Source: UBA1181 sp963619325
GTDB lineage: Bacteria; Bacteroidota; Bacteroidia; Bacteroidales; Paludibacteraceae
Length of the DNA: 35,823 bases
Direction of reading: 5' to 3'
Assembly: GCA_963619325.1 (NCBI GenBank)
Contig: CAVEVQ010000026.1
Span: forward strand, 1 to 35,823
Notes under the pieces: generated by a model
What the model was told of the DNA's origin: nothing
What the model saw: only the letters and a program-made list of their open reading frames with translations
Database searches by the model: none
Shown: positions 16,846 through 24,814 of the stretch, in pieces
Position numbering within the stretch: the stretch's first letter is position 1
Layout: each line of letters opens with the position of its first letter
Position numbers and translations under genes: made by a program

Positions 16846-18591
16846 TTACCAATAAATTTGTTTCGTATACTCTTTTACGTTGCCGCAATGGTCTTTCACG
16901 ATGAGTTTGAAGGTGTGGTTTTTAAACTCTTTTATTTGTTTTTTGTCGAGCCAGTAGGTGATTTGCTGTGTCTTTGCGTCATACTCGAACATCACCCATA
17001 CATCATCGATATATCCGTCGTATGTGTCGATGCCAGATTGCGTGTCATAGATTTTCAGTCTGATGTAGGGAAGGTTGCGCAGTTGGTTCGTGTGAACAGG
17101 GGCGATGACAGGAGGCGTGACATCTTTGTCGACGGCGAATTTGCCGAATGTGTTTGTCTTTCCGACGATGAATCCGTCTACATATTCTCCGCCTGCTGAT
17201 CCTGAGGCGATGTTGTGGTTGTTCAATTTCGCAATGTAGTATTTGCTTTTATCTTCTATTGTGTCTTTGTCTACCTTTATGGAGATGGAGCAAAGATTAT
17301 GAAGAGGAACAGTGGCATCTCCCATTGAGTAGACTGCGGAGAAAAAATTGTTTTCGGAGGTGTCTTTGCTGAAGTTGTGGCATAAGTCTTCGTAAAGTGA
17401 TTTCCTTTCAAATTTCATGGCGAAAGTTTCCTTGTCAAAGAAGACGTTTTCCCCGCATTTTACAAAGAGAGTAGAATCCTTTGTCTCAGGCAAAATCTCT
17501 GTCTTTTTACCCAAGATAGTGAAAGAGACACTGTCTTTATTGCAAAAATCGTCTTCCACCAAATAGGTGATCCTGTAATCGCGTTCTTCGTTGATGGTCA
17601 GTGTTCCGTAGGGTTGCCCTTTCAAGAAGATGAGCGGAGAATTTTCATCTTTGAACGATTTCATGAAAAAATCCTTGGTTTTCGACCATTGAGCGTAGTC
17701 TACGAAACTATTGCAGGCGCGAATGTCCTTGTAAAGGAAGCTGTCGATCTTAATGTCGGAAATCAGTTTTCCATCCGCAAAAACGCGAAGGTGTCTGGGT
17801 GAATATTTGAATGCTGTGGCGGACATATAGTCGTTTGCTTTAACTGCGAACCCTATTTCCCCCCATGCCGATATTCCATTGACAGCTTGTATTTTACGAG
17901 ACTTATCTTTGCCAATGATGACATTGAACGTCTTCTGATTGGTGCCATTTACAATCCCTTGATTGTTGAGACCATATAGTTTGATGGCAAAGATACGAGG
18001 AGCTTTATCGTCTGAAAATCCATAAGGACGGTTTTTGAGTTCCAAAGGGTTGTGCATTGTTCCGTCGCTTGTTTTTCGGATTTCAAAATGAACATGAGGT
18101 CCGCCAGAAGCCCCAGTGTTACCAGATTTGGCAAAAACCTGTCCTTTTTTCACAGGAAACTGGGTGGAGTCCAATTCTAAAGTTGTCTCGAATTGATGCT
18201 CGGCGTATTGTTTTGATTTCAGAAGAGAGTCTAAGGCGGGAATGAATCCGTTGAGGTGTCCATAAACGGAGGTGTAGCCGTTGGAGTGGTTGATGAAAGC
18301 GCACTTTCCGTAGCTGGTCCTGGAAATTGTAATTTTTGCGACATACCCATCGTCGATAGCGCGGACAGGTTTGTTTTCTTCTCCATTCGTGCGGAGATCT
18401 AATCCGCCATGAAAGTGGTTTTTGCGCATTTCAGCGAAACTACCGCTCAGGGTAGTCTCGAAATCAAGAGGAGAGACAATCTCCCAATCTTTCAGTTCCT
18501 GAGCTGATACGATGTTATTGGAAACATTTTTTATATGGAAAAAATGACAACAAAAGAGAAGCCCGGAGAGGGCGAAAACACGAATTTTCAT
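16846..18591 (-). CDS. M23 (LytM-like) peptidoglycan endopeptidase
   Basis: A 581-residue exported protein with an N-terminal hydrophobic segment. The M23 catalytic domain lies early, about residues 45-190: zinc ligands His61 and Asp65 in HFHGGLDLRT, then the HxH motif His166/His168 in GGPHVHFEI, with the intervening NHSNGYTSVYGHLN. All metal ligands are present, so it should be an active zinc peptidase cutting peptidoglycan cross-bridges in the periplasm. The remaining 390 residues are beta-rich and resemble the long C-terminal parts of Bacteroidota M23 proteins; their role is unknown. It is the first gene of the minus-strand pair with the C69 dipeptidase. Confidence 0.88.
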   Translation of the reverse strand: MKIRVFALSGLLFCCHFFHIKNVSNNIVSAQELKDWEIVSPLDFETTLSGSFAEMRKNHFHGGLDLRTNGEENKPVRAIDDGYVAKITISRTSYGKCAFINHSNGYTSVYGHLNGFIPALDSLLKSKQYAEHQFETTLELDSTQFPVKKGQVFAKSGNTGASGGPHVHFEIRKTSDGTMHNPLELKNRPYGFSDDKAPRIFAIKLYGLNNQGIVNGTNQKTFNVIIGKDKSRKIQAVNGISAWGEIGFAVKANDYMSATAFKYSPRHLRVFADGKLISDIKIDSFLYKDIRACNSFVDYAQWSKTKDFFMKSFKDENSPLIFLKGQPYGTLTINEERDYRITYLVEDDFCNKDSVSFTILGKKTEILPETKDSTLFVKCGENVFFDKETFAMKFERKSLYEDLCHNFSKDTSENNFFSAVYSMGDATVPLHNLCSISIKVDKDTIEDKSKYYIAKLNNHNIASGSAGGEYVDGFIVGKTNTFGKFAVDKDVTPPVIAPVHTNQLRNLPYIRLKIYDTQSGIDTYDGYIDDVWVMFEYDAKTQQITYWLDKKQIKEFKNHTFKLIVKDHCGNVKEYTKQIYW

Positions 18592-18632
18592 CTTGAATGG
18601 ATGCTAAAAAACATTATAGTTCATATAGATTT

Positions 18633-18640
18633 CAAATTTA
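18633..18640 (-). promoter_or_regulatory. -7 element candidate for M23-C69 operon
   Basis: Read on the minus strand this is TAAATTTG, matching TAnnTTTG, 41 bases before the M23 start codon. The -33 element is not clear. Confidence 0.45.
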
Positions 18641-18756
18641 TCAAAAAAGCGAGATTCAGAATAGTATGGAAGGACATTGGACATACTGAAAAAAATGATT
18701 TTAAGAAATATTAAGGAAAACGGCACAATAAAAAATACCTTTCTACGATTTTTTTA

Positions 18757-18764
18757 TAAATTTG
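18757..18764 (+). promoter_or_regulatory. -7 element candidate for DUF1573 gene
   Basis: TAAATTTG matches TAnnTTTG, 62 bases upstream of the DUF1573 ATG. It is the same octamer as the divergent box for the M23 operon. Confidence 0.45.
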
Positions 18765-18826
18765 CAACCGCCGAAACGAAAGGAGGTTTCGACTGTTGAA
18801 AAACGAAATTTAAAGTTTTAAACGAT

Positions 18827-19900
18827 ATGAAGAAATTGTTAATGTCATTGGTGGTGTTGCTGAGTGGGTTCATAGCAACATACGCAGAAGATGTTGCAGA
18901 GATCACTTTTGAGACTATTACACATGATTTCGGCACATTTCCAGAAGAAAACGGAAAGGTATCTTGTGAGTTTCAGTTCACAAACACAGGTAAGGCGGAT
19001 TTGGTTTTGCAGAAAGTGCGCGCGTCTTGTGGATGTACAACTCCAGATTGGACAAAGGCACCTGTAAAGCCAGGCGAGAAAGGTGTAGTAAAGGCAACGT
19101 ACAACCCAAGCGGTCGTCCAGGCGCGTTCAACAAGACAATCACTGTGACAACGAACGTTGGAGAAAAGAGACTTTCTATCAAGGGCGAGGTTGTACCAAA
19201 AGCTCAGAAAGTTGAAGATAAGTATCCTCATGAATATGGCAATCTTCGTTTGATGAAGAAGAACGTGTATTTCAACACGGTTCTCTATCCACAGTCTAAG
19301 ACTGAGAAGATTGAGATCATAAATAACGGAAGCAAGGCAGTTTCAATTAGTGCGAAAGCAGATAATAAGTTATTCAATGTGACTGTTCCAGCGTCATTGG
19401 CAGCAGGCGAGAAGGCGCAGATTATAGTTGTTGCAAAAACGGAGGATTCCGGAGTCTGGGGTGCTTTCAAGAAGAGCCTTGTCTTGACAGTAGATGGTAA
19501 GGAATATTCAGATCAAGTTATCAATTTGTTTGGAAATGTAGCCGAGGATTTCTCAAAGATGACGGCAGAGGAAAAAGCGAAGGCTCCGGTTATCTCTATT
19601 TCAAACTCATTGAGTTTGGGTACTTTGAAATCTAATGCTTCCAAGACGTTTGAGATTTCTTTGAAGAATGAAGGAGAGTCTGCTTTGATTTTACGTTCTG
19701 TAAACATTGATCCTGCAAGTAGCACAGTCGTTTCATTCCCTACGAAAGGAGTTAAGGCAGGCAAATCTGGTGTTATTCGCATCAAGGTTAACACCACGGG
19801 TATGAAAGTTGGTAAGTTCTCTCAACGATTGACGATTGTATCAAACGATCCTAACAGAAGTACGTTTGTCGTAAACTTGAATGGTGAGGTGGCAGAGTAA
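18827..19900 (+). CDS. exported DUF1573 protein, three Ig-like domains
   Basis: A 357-residue protein with a signal peptide (hydrophobic to about residue 18, ending TYA-ED). The first domain (about 25-120) is a clear DUF1573/ASH-like beta-sandwich: FETITHDFGTFPEENGKV, FQFTNTGKADLVL and the signature ASCGCTTP with Cys68 and Cys70. Two further sandwich-like domains follow (about 135-225 and 245-355); the second carries a weaker copy of the same strand pattern and the third a THDFG-like start, but neither has the CGC motif. Such proteins are common in Bacteroidota and have no firm function; a role in binding at the envelope is likely. A strong terminator follows, so it is transcribed apart from the thioredoxin gene downstream. 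Confidence 0.85.
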   Translation: MKKLLMSLVVLLSGFIATYAEDVAEITFETITHDFGTFPEENGKVSCEFQFTNTGKADLVLQKVRASCGCTTPDWTKAPVKPGEKGVVKATYNPSGRPGAFNKTITVTTNVGEKRLSIKGEVVPKAQKVEDKYPHEYGNLRLMKKNVYFNTVLYPQSKTEKIEIINNGSKAVSISAKADNKLFNVTVPASLAAGEKAQIIVVAKTEDSGVWGAFKKSLVLTVDGKEYSDQVINLFGNVAEDFSKMTAEEKAKAPVISISNSLSLGTLKSNASKTFEISLKNEGESALILRSVNIDPASSTVVSFPTKGVKAGKSGVIRIKVNTTGMKVGKFSQRLTIVSNDPNRSTFVVNLNGEVAE

Positions 19901-19936
19901 TCAACAACTGTTTAAGGACTAAGAAAAATTATAAAG

Positions 19937-19975
19937 GCGACAGACGACTCGTTCGAGTTCGTCGGTCGCTTTTTT
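19937..19975 (+). terminator. rho-independent terminator after DUF1573 gene
   Basis: A long hairpin with GCGAC/GTCGC outer arms, one internal A-G mismatch, an inner GACGA/TCGTC stretch and an ACTCG/CGAGT tip spans 19937-19969, followed by a run of six T. Confidence 0.88.
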
Positions 19976-20005
19976 AACATGTATATGCACAATTAAAATC
20001 ATAGG

Positions 20006-21109
20006 ATGAAGCGTATTCGTCAAGTCTTTTTTCTTTTTCTGGTGATATTGTCGGTTCTTTCTTGCGGAAGGGGTGAGACGTACACCATACACGGCAATCT
20101 ACGTTGTGTACGTGAAAGAAAAGCGTATTTGATGGAACTGACGGAGCAAGGATTGCCTGTTGTGGTGGATAGTGCGGTGATACATGCGGGGGAATTCCGA
20201 TTTCGTGGTCATGTAGACTATCCGACAATGCGGTTCATTCGGATAGGAACACGTCCGCCATTTGATGTTTTTGTGGAGAATAGCGACATCAAGATTTCAG
20301 GGTCAATGTCTTTGCCCGAAGAGATAAACGTGTCGGGTTCTTTTTCGCAAGATGATTTTAATTCGCTTTCAAAGGAGTATAAGCGTTTGAAAGACAGGCA
20401 GGGTTCCTTGTTGGTTCATCTTTCCAATGCGCGAACTCAGCGAAATTATAGAGAGGTGTCTCGTTTGACGAAAGTATACAATACTTACCCGGATTCGTTG
20501 CTATGGATGACAAAACAGTTTGTCCTGAACAATCCATCGTCTATGGGAGCGGCTTATTTTGTTTGCGTGCTGTCCCAGTCGCAGGACATAACGAAATTAG
20601 AGGAGATTATTTCGCTTTTTGATGCGTCCATACAACAGTCTCCTTATGTGCGGTATCTGCATGAGGAATTGGTATTACATCAGAAATTTACAGCAGGGAT
20701 GAATGCTCCCGATTTTGAGTTGCCTACTTTCTTAGGAGACACTATAAGGTTGAGCAATTACGAGGGGAGATATTTGTTTTTAGACTTTGGTGCGTCGTGG
20801 TGTAACGCAACTGAACAGCGAATAGAGTGGTTGAAGAAACTGTATGATCAATATGAAGAAAAAGGTTTTGAGGTGTTGTCAGTTTTTTTGGATGAAGATA
20901 AGAAAGAGTGGCGTTCGTATGTCACCACTTTAGGGGTTTTGCCTTGGCGTTTGGCGTGCGATTTTAAGTATTGGTCAAGTCCAATATCAAAATATTACAG
21001 GGTTCAGGCCTTGCCGCATGGAGTTTTGATAAGTCCAGAGCGCAAGGTGGTGTTGATAAATCCTACGAGTAGAGAGTTGGAGAAATTTCTGAGGATGAAA
21101 TTAAAGTAG
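20006..21109 (+). CDS. TlpA-like thioredoxin-fold lipoprotein with WCNAT site
   Basis: A 367-residue lipoprotein with lipobox VLSC (Cys20) and no acidic run after it, so it probably faces the periplasm. Residues 22-110 resemble the DUF4369 domain that precedes TlpA-like domains in Bacteroidota, then a helical linker. The thioredoxin-like domain begins about residue 231 (APDFELPTFLGD) and has FLDFGASWCNATEQRI, where the usual WCxxC site reads WCNAT: Cys266 is kept and the second cysteine is Thr269. The cis-proline is Pro337 in QALPHG. With one active cysteine it cannot form the usual disulfide and may act as a mixed-disulfide carrier, peroxidase or isomerase. It starts an operon with the CcdA-like gene (4-base gap) and a DUF1573 gene. 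Confidence 0.85.
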   Translation: MKRIRQVFFLFLVILSVLSCGRGETYTIHGNLRCVRERKAYLMELTEQGLPVVVDSAVIHAGEFRFRGHVDYPTMRFIRIGTRPPFDVFVENSDIKISGSMSLPEEINVSGSFSQDDFNSLSKEYKRLKDRQGSLLVHLSNARTQRNYREVSRLTKVYNTYPDSLLWMTKQFVLNNPSSMGAAYFVCVLSQSQDITKLEEIISLFDASIQQSPYVRYLHEELVLHQKFTAGMNAPDFELPTFLGDTIRLSNYEGRYLFLDFGASWCNATEQRIEWLKKLYDQYEEKGFEVLSVFLDEDKKEWRSYVTTLGVLPWRLACDFKYWSSPISKYYRVQALPHGVLISPERKVVLINPTSRELEKFLRMKLK

Positions 21110-21113
21110 AAAG

Positions 21114-21809
21114 ATGATAGAGACGTTAATGCAAAGTGGAATTCCGTATCTGACGGTGATTATATTAGGGCTTGTCGTGTCGGTATGTCCGTGTTCTGTG
21201 GCAGCGAATGTGTCTGTGCTGACATGTGTGTTGAGGCAGAGTAAAAACAGATATTTGTCGGTAGTTGGGTCGTATGTTTTAGCGCGTTCGGTGGCTTACA
21301 TTGTTGTAGGCTGGTTGTTGATTGCGTTTGTGGAGCATATTCGTTTCTCAGACACGTTGATACAGTGGATAGGAAAGATTGCAGGACCGTTATTTGTTCT
21401 GATAGGTTTATTTTTGTTGGATATATTTCATGTCCATGGGTTGGAGAATCGTTGTGTGATATGGATGAACAAGATATTCAGAGAAAATTATTCCAAAAGG
21501 AGTTCCTTTCTGTTAGGATTGCTTTTGGCTTTCGCTTTTTGCCCTTATAGTGCGGCCATCTACTTCGGAGCGATGATACCGATGGCATGCAATGTGGAGT
21601 ATGGGTGGGTGATACCCTTGTTGTTTTCCGTAGGAGCGGCGATACCGATTATCTTTGTGGCATGGATTTTCCAAAATGGAATAGAAAAGAGAATAAAAGA
21701 GTGGGAGGGCTTCCAAAAATTTGAGTATTGGTTCAGAAAGATTTTGGCGTTGATGTTCATTATATCTGGAGTCCTGTTCATTTGGGAGTATTTCATTGAA
21801 GTTCATTGA
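21114..21809 (+). CDS. CcdA/ArsG-family-like thiol membrane protein
   Basis: A 231-residue integral membrane protein with about six hydrophobic helices. It resembles the CcdA-like branch annotated as aromatic aminobenzylarsenical efflux permease (ArsG family). The two cysteine-proline sites expected of a CcdA-type electron carrier are present: Cys25/Cys27 in SVCPCSVAANVS in the first helix and Cys143 in AFCPYSAA in the fourth. In CcdA/DsbD such a pair passes electrons from cytoplasmic thioredoxin to periplasmic acceptors. Its place directly after a periplasmic thioredoxin-fold gene makes electron delivery to that protein the best guess. An arsenical transport role cannot be excluded, but no ars genes are near. 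It overlaps no gene; the small DUF1573 start lies 16 bases after its stop. Confidence 0.75.
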   Translation: MIETLMQSGIPYLTVIILGLVVSVCPCSVAANVSVLTCVLRQSKNRYLSVVGSYVLARSVAYIVVGWLLIAFVEHIRFSDTLIQWIGKIAGPLFVLIGLFLLDIFHVHGLENRCVIWMNKIFRENYSKRSSFLLGLLLAFAFCPYSAAIYFGAMIPMACNVEYGWVIPLLFSVGAAIPIIFVAWIFQNGIEKRIKEWEGFQKFEYWFRKILALMFIISGVLFIWEYFIEVH

Positions 21810-21825
21810 ATTAAAAGAAAAGCGT

Positions 21826-22200
21826 ATGAAGAAGATGATTTTATTAATGGTCGCTATTGCAGGTTTGCAATGTATTGCGGCTGCGGGGAAACCGAAGATT
21901 GAGTTTCAGGAGACAGAATATGTGATTACGGATAATGTTTTGGGAGAGACCTCGGACCATGTGTTTGTCTATAAAAATGTAGGAGATGCTCCGTTAGTGG
22001 TTGCCAATGTAGTGCCGTCGTGCGGGTGTGTGACACCTACATGGACGAAGAGCCCTGTTGCGCCAGGCGATACTGGGTCGGTGCATGTGTACTATCAAAG
22101 TAGGGTGAGTGGAGCCTTCCATAAAACCATGAAGGTTTACTCTAATGCAGGAGGAAAACGTCCAGTTCTGCAGATATCAGGAGAGACGAAGAAGAAATAG
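21826..22200 (+). CDS. small exported DUF1573 protein
   Basis: A 124-residue protein made of a signal peptide (about residues 1-20) and one DUF1573 domain. The ATG at 21826 was preferred to an upstream in-frame TTG because it gives a normal signal peptide, MKKMILLMVAIAGLQCIAAA. The signature PSCGCVTPTWTKSPVAPGD contains Cys66 and Cys68 and matches the first domain of the larger DUF1573 protein upstream (ASCGCTTPDWTKAPVKPGE). It is the last gene of the thioredoxin-CcdA operon, which suggests the CGC thiols are a substrate or metal site served by that redox pair. No function is established. Confidence 0.82.
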   Translation: MKKMILLMVAIAGLQCIAAAGKPKIEFQETEYVITDNVLGETSDHVFVYKNVGDAPLVVANVVPSCGCVTPTWTKSPVAPGDTGSVHVYYQSRVSGAFHKTMKVYSNAGGKRPVLQISGETKKK

Positions 22201-22231
22201 TGAAGACATAAAAAAATCGAAGAATGGGGAA

Positions 22232-23308
22232 TTATTCAATGAGGATGATTTCCCTTTCTTTTTCCCAGCAATTGTTGCGTGAGGCTTCAGAAAAACGGTT
22301 GTGGTCGATAGGTTGTTTTAACATTCCATTGATGACCTCTGCTAAATATTCAGGTTCGTAATGGTTGATGCAGATGCCAGTGTGTTCCGTTTCCAAAACA
22401 CGTTTGATTTCTGGGAAACCAGTAGCCAACGTAGGAACATGCGCCTGCATAAAGTCGAATATTCGGTTGGGCAGAGAGAAGTAGTAACTTAATCCTTTGT
22501 TCTCTAAAAGGCAGACACCGAGGTCGGCACTGTTGGTGTATTCAGATAGCTCGGAGAAAATTTTGAATCCTAAAAATTTAACCCTGTCGTTGACGTTTAG
22601 CTCATTTGCTAAATTTCTCACCTCTTGGTCTTTGTCTCCTTTGCCGATGACGACGAAGACGGCGTTGTCTATGAATTGCATGGCACGGATTATCCATTCT
22701 ATGCCACGGCCTTCGTTGACAGCTCCTTGGTAGAGAATCACTTTTTTGTTTGGATAATCAAGTTGGCCTGAGTGGACGTAAGGTCGAGATAGCGGAACAT
22801 TGCGTAATACTTTCAAGGAGATATTGTAGCGGTCTTTGTAGTAGTTGGCGATAGACTGGCAAACGGTGTAGCCATCTGAGACATGAGGAAGCACGAAATC
22901 TTCCACTTTCGTCCATATCCATTTGACTATTTTCCGGTGAGTCACTTCTGGCACTTCAGGGAAAAGTTCGTGAAGGTCGAGCGAGTAATGCACATGTTTT
23001 ATTTTTGCGGCGAGAAAGGTCGCCAAAGCGGTGTCTGTGTCATTTCCCCAAATCCTATCCGTTTTTTTGAAGAGAAGGAAGAAGAACAGCTTTATATTGA
23101 ATTCTGCGTAGAATAGAGGACCTTTTTTGAACCAGACAGGCAGACGCTTAGTGGCATAGGGTTGTTTGTATTTATGGCATGGGCGGTGAGTAGAACCAAC
23201 GACAAGGACATCCCAACCCTTTTCAAAGAAGAAACTGGCCACCTTGTGTACACGTTGGTCTGCTTCTAAATTGTTGGTAACCGTGAAAATGATTTTTTTG
23301 TCTGACAT
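22232..23308 (-). CDS. GT4-family glycosyltransferase
   Basis: A 358-residue GT-B glycosyltransferase of family GT4. The N-terminus KIIFTVTNNLEADQRVHKVA is typical of polysaccharide-building members, and the donor-binding half has VILYQGAVNEGRGIEWIIRA and FPEIKRVLETEHTGICI. It has no signal peptide and probably works at the inner face of the inner membrane on surface polysaccharide or lipopolysaccharide. No other polysaccharide gene is adjacent, so the sugar and acceptor are unknown. Its stop converges on the small DUF1573 gene with 31 bases between, and its start is divergent from murB. Confidence 0.83.
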   Translation of the reverse strand: MSDKKIIFTVTNNLEADQRVHKVASFFFEKGWDVLVVGSTHRPCHKYKQPYATKRLPVWFKKGPLFYAEFNIKLFFFLLFKKTDRIWGNDTDTALATFLAAKIKHVHYSLDLHELFPEVPEVTHRKIVKWIWTKVEDFVLPHVSDGYTVCQSIANYYKDRYNISLKVLRNVPLSRPYVHSGQLDYPNKKVILYQGAVNEGRGIEWIIRAMQFIDNAVFVVIGKGDKDQEVRNLANELNVNDRVKFLGFKIFSELSEYTNSADLGVCLLENKGLSYYFSLPNRIFDFMQAHVPTLATGFPEIKRVLETEHTGICINHYEPEYLAEVINGMLKQPIDHNRFSEASRNNCWEKEREIILIE

Positions 23309-23338
23309 GCTGAAAAGTCAATGTTGTAATGCGGAGCG

Positions 23339-23346
23339 CAAATTTA
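23339..23346 (-). promoter_or_regulatory. -7 element candidate for GT4 gene
   Basis: Minus-strand TAAATTTG, 30 bases before the glycosyltransferase start codon, matches TAnnTTTG. Confidence 0.4.
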
Positions 23347-23360
23347 CAAATCTTTATATC

Positions 23361-23368
23361 TATCTTTG
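23361..23368 (+). promoter_or_regulatory. -7 element candidate for murB
   Basis: TATCTTTG matches TAnnTTTG, 18 bases before the murB ATG and 14 bases from the divergent box for the glycosyltransferase gene. Confidence 0.4.
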
Positions 23369-23386
23369 TAAAAAAGAAACAAAAGA

Positions 23387-24388
23387 ATGAAACATTATCG
23401 GTCATATCCCCTGTTGAAGCATAATACATTTGGTATTGATGTTCGGTGTGCGGATTATTATGAATACGAAACCAAAGATGAATTGCGTCAACTCCACGCA
23501 AAAGGCGCATTGCAGAAATTCCTATGTATAGGAGAGGGTAGCAATCTTTTACTCTTAAATGACATAGATTATTCGGTGTTACATTCTGCTATGAAAAAGA
23601 TAGAAATTGCCGATGAAACCGATAAAAATGTTTGGGTGAGAGTAGGTTCCGGCTATGTATGGGATGAGTTTGTAGAGTGGACTATTGAACATCAGTTAGG
23701 AGGAGTGGAGAATCTATCGTTCATACCTGGAATGGTGGGTGCGTCACCTGTCCAGAATATCGGGGCGTATGGTGTGGAGGCAAAGGATGTGATAGCAGAG
23801 GTGGAGGTATATGATGCAAGAGAAGATCGTTTCTTTGTATTGAATAATGCTCAGTGTGCCTTTGAATATCGGGGAAGCATTTTCAAAGGGAATGTGCAGT
23901 GGGTCGTTGTGTCTGTGGTATTCAAATTAGAAAAGTTGGCAGCGCATACATTCAGAATTGACTATGGAAATATTAAGGCTGTTTTAGGGGAAAAAGAGGT
24001 TACGTTGAAGAATATTCGTGAGGTGATTGTGAAGATACGGAAAGAAAAATTGCCGATTCCATCGGAGATTGGCAGTGCAGGAAGTTTTTTTAAGAACCCT
24101 GTGGTTTCAGAAGAAAAGTATCGAGAAATAAGTGAGTCGTATGAAGGATTGCCATTTTTTAAAGTAGAAAATGGATATAAGATACCTGCAGCGTGGCTAA
24201 TCAGTCAGTGTGGTTGGAAAGGGAAAAACGTTGGGCATGTAGGTGTGTACGAGAAGCAACCTTTGATATTAGTGAATCGAGGAGGAGCAACGGGCGAGGA
24301 GGTCTTGGATTTGATGAGACTATTGCAAAAATCGGTTGAAGAGAAGTTTAAAATTGACTTACATCCAGAGGTTTGCATTGTAAAGTAA
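23387..24388 (+). CDS. murB: UDP-N-acetylenolpyruvoylglucosamine reductase
   Basis: A 333-residue flavoenzyme that reduces UDP-GlcNAc-enolpyruvate to UDP-N-acetylmuramate with NADPH in the cytoplasm, the second committed step of peptidoglycan synthesis. The FAD-binding half has IGEGSNLLL (48-56) and ENLSFIPGMVGASPVQNIGA (108-127). The catalytic set is visible: Arg162 in EYRGSIFK, Ser233 in SAGSFFKNP and Glu328 in LHPEV near the C-terminus. Length and the extra loop between Ser233 and the end fit the type I (Escherichia coli-like) form. It is monocistronic, closed by a terminator. Confidence 0.96.
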   Translation: MKHYRSYPLLKHNTFGIDVRCADYYEYETKDELRQLHAKGALQKFLCIGEGSNLLLLNDIDYSVLHSAMKKIEIADETDKNVWVRVGSGYVWDEFVEWTIEHQLGGVENLSFIPGMVGASPVQNIGAYGVEAKDVIAEVEVYDAREDRFFVLNNAQCAFEYRGSIFKGNVQWVVVSVVFKLEKLAAHTFRIDYGNIKAVLGEKEVTLKNIREVIVKIRKEKLPIPSEIGSAGSFFKNPVVSEEKYREISESYEGLPFFKVENGYKIPAAWLISQCGWKGKNVGHVGVYEKQPLILVNRGGATGEEVLDLMRLLQKSVEEKFKIDLHPEVCIVK

Positions 24389-24421
24389 AAGCAGGAATTT
24401 CTTGCCGAATGTGCGAAAAAC

Positions 24422-24457
24422 AAAAAATCCGAGACTCAAAAGGCTTCGGATTTTTTT
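24422..24457 (+). terminator. rho-independent terminator after murB
   Basis: Arms AAAAAATCCGA (24422-24432) and TCGGATTTTTT (24446-24456) pair over 11 bases around a 13-base loop and run into the T-tract. Confidence 0.88.
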
Positions 24458-24535
24458 GTATGACATTCAAAACATTTCCCAATGGTAAAGGTCAGACTCA
24501 GATATAGTATATTTATATAATAGGGTCAAATTCGT

Positions 24536-24557
24536 AAACGATATAACCTTATCGTTT
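24536..24557. repeat. 22-base palindrome upstream of hmuS
   Basis: Perfect inverted arms of 8 bases (AAACGATA/TATCGTTT) around six bases. It is not followed by a T-run, so it looks like a protein-binding site rather than a terminator. It lies about 205 bases upstream of the -7 candidate. Confidence 0.4.
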
Positions 24558-24761
24558 GCTACAAAGGTATAGAAGCAGGCCTTGAGGTGTGTTCATTAAA
24601 AAGAAAACTATGTGGATAATTTTGAAAAATCGTAATCCTGTGATGTGGAAAATATGAGGATTTTGGCGCAATTTGTGGAGAATTTACGAAAATTCATCTT
24701 AAAACAGCCCTTTTATGTTGGTTAACACTATTTTGTAATATAAAGTTAAAAATATTTGTTT

Positions 24762-24769
24762 TACATTTG
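24762..24769 (+). promoter_or_regulatory. -7 element candidate for hmuSTUV
   Basis: TACATTTG matches TAnnTTTG, 45 bases before the hmuS start codon. Confidence 0.45.
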
Positions 24770-24814
24770 CAATGTTACATAAGAAACAAGTTACAAAGTT
24801 TATAAGTTACGACA

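Larger units (their letters stand above)
24458..24814 (+). promoter_or_regulatory. leader region of the heme locus
   Basis: These 357 gene-free, AT-rich bases precede hmuS. They hold an 8+8 palindrome at 24536-24557 (AAACGATA, six bases, TATCGTTT) and a -7 box candidate TACATTTG at 24762-24769, 45 bases before the hmuS GTG. I see no clear -33 element, no riboswitch-like fold that I recognise, and no small ORF worth calling. Iron or heme control would be expected for such a locus, but no regulator site can be named. Confidence 0.5.

Noticed and set aside
21796..21825. TTG start giving the small DUF1573 protein ten more residues and an overlap with the CcdA-like gene
   Set aside because: The ATG at 21826 starts a normal signal peptide; the extension would place charged residues ahead of it.
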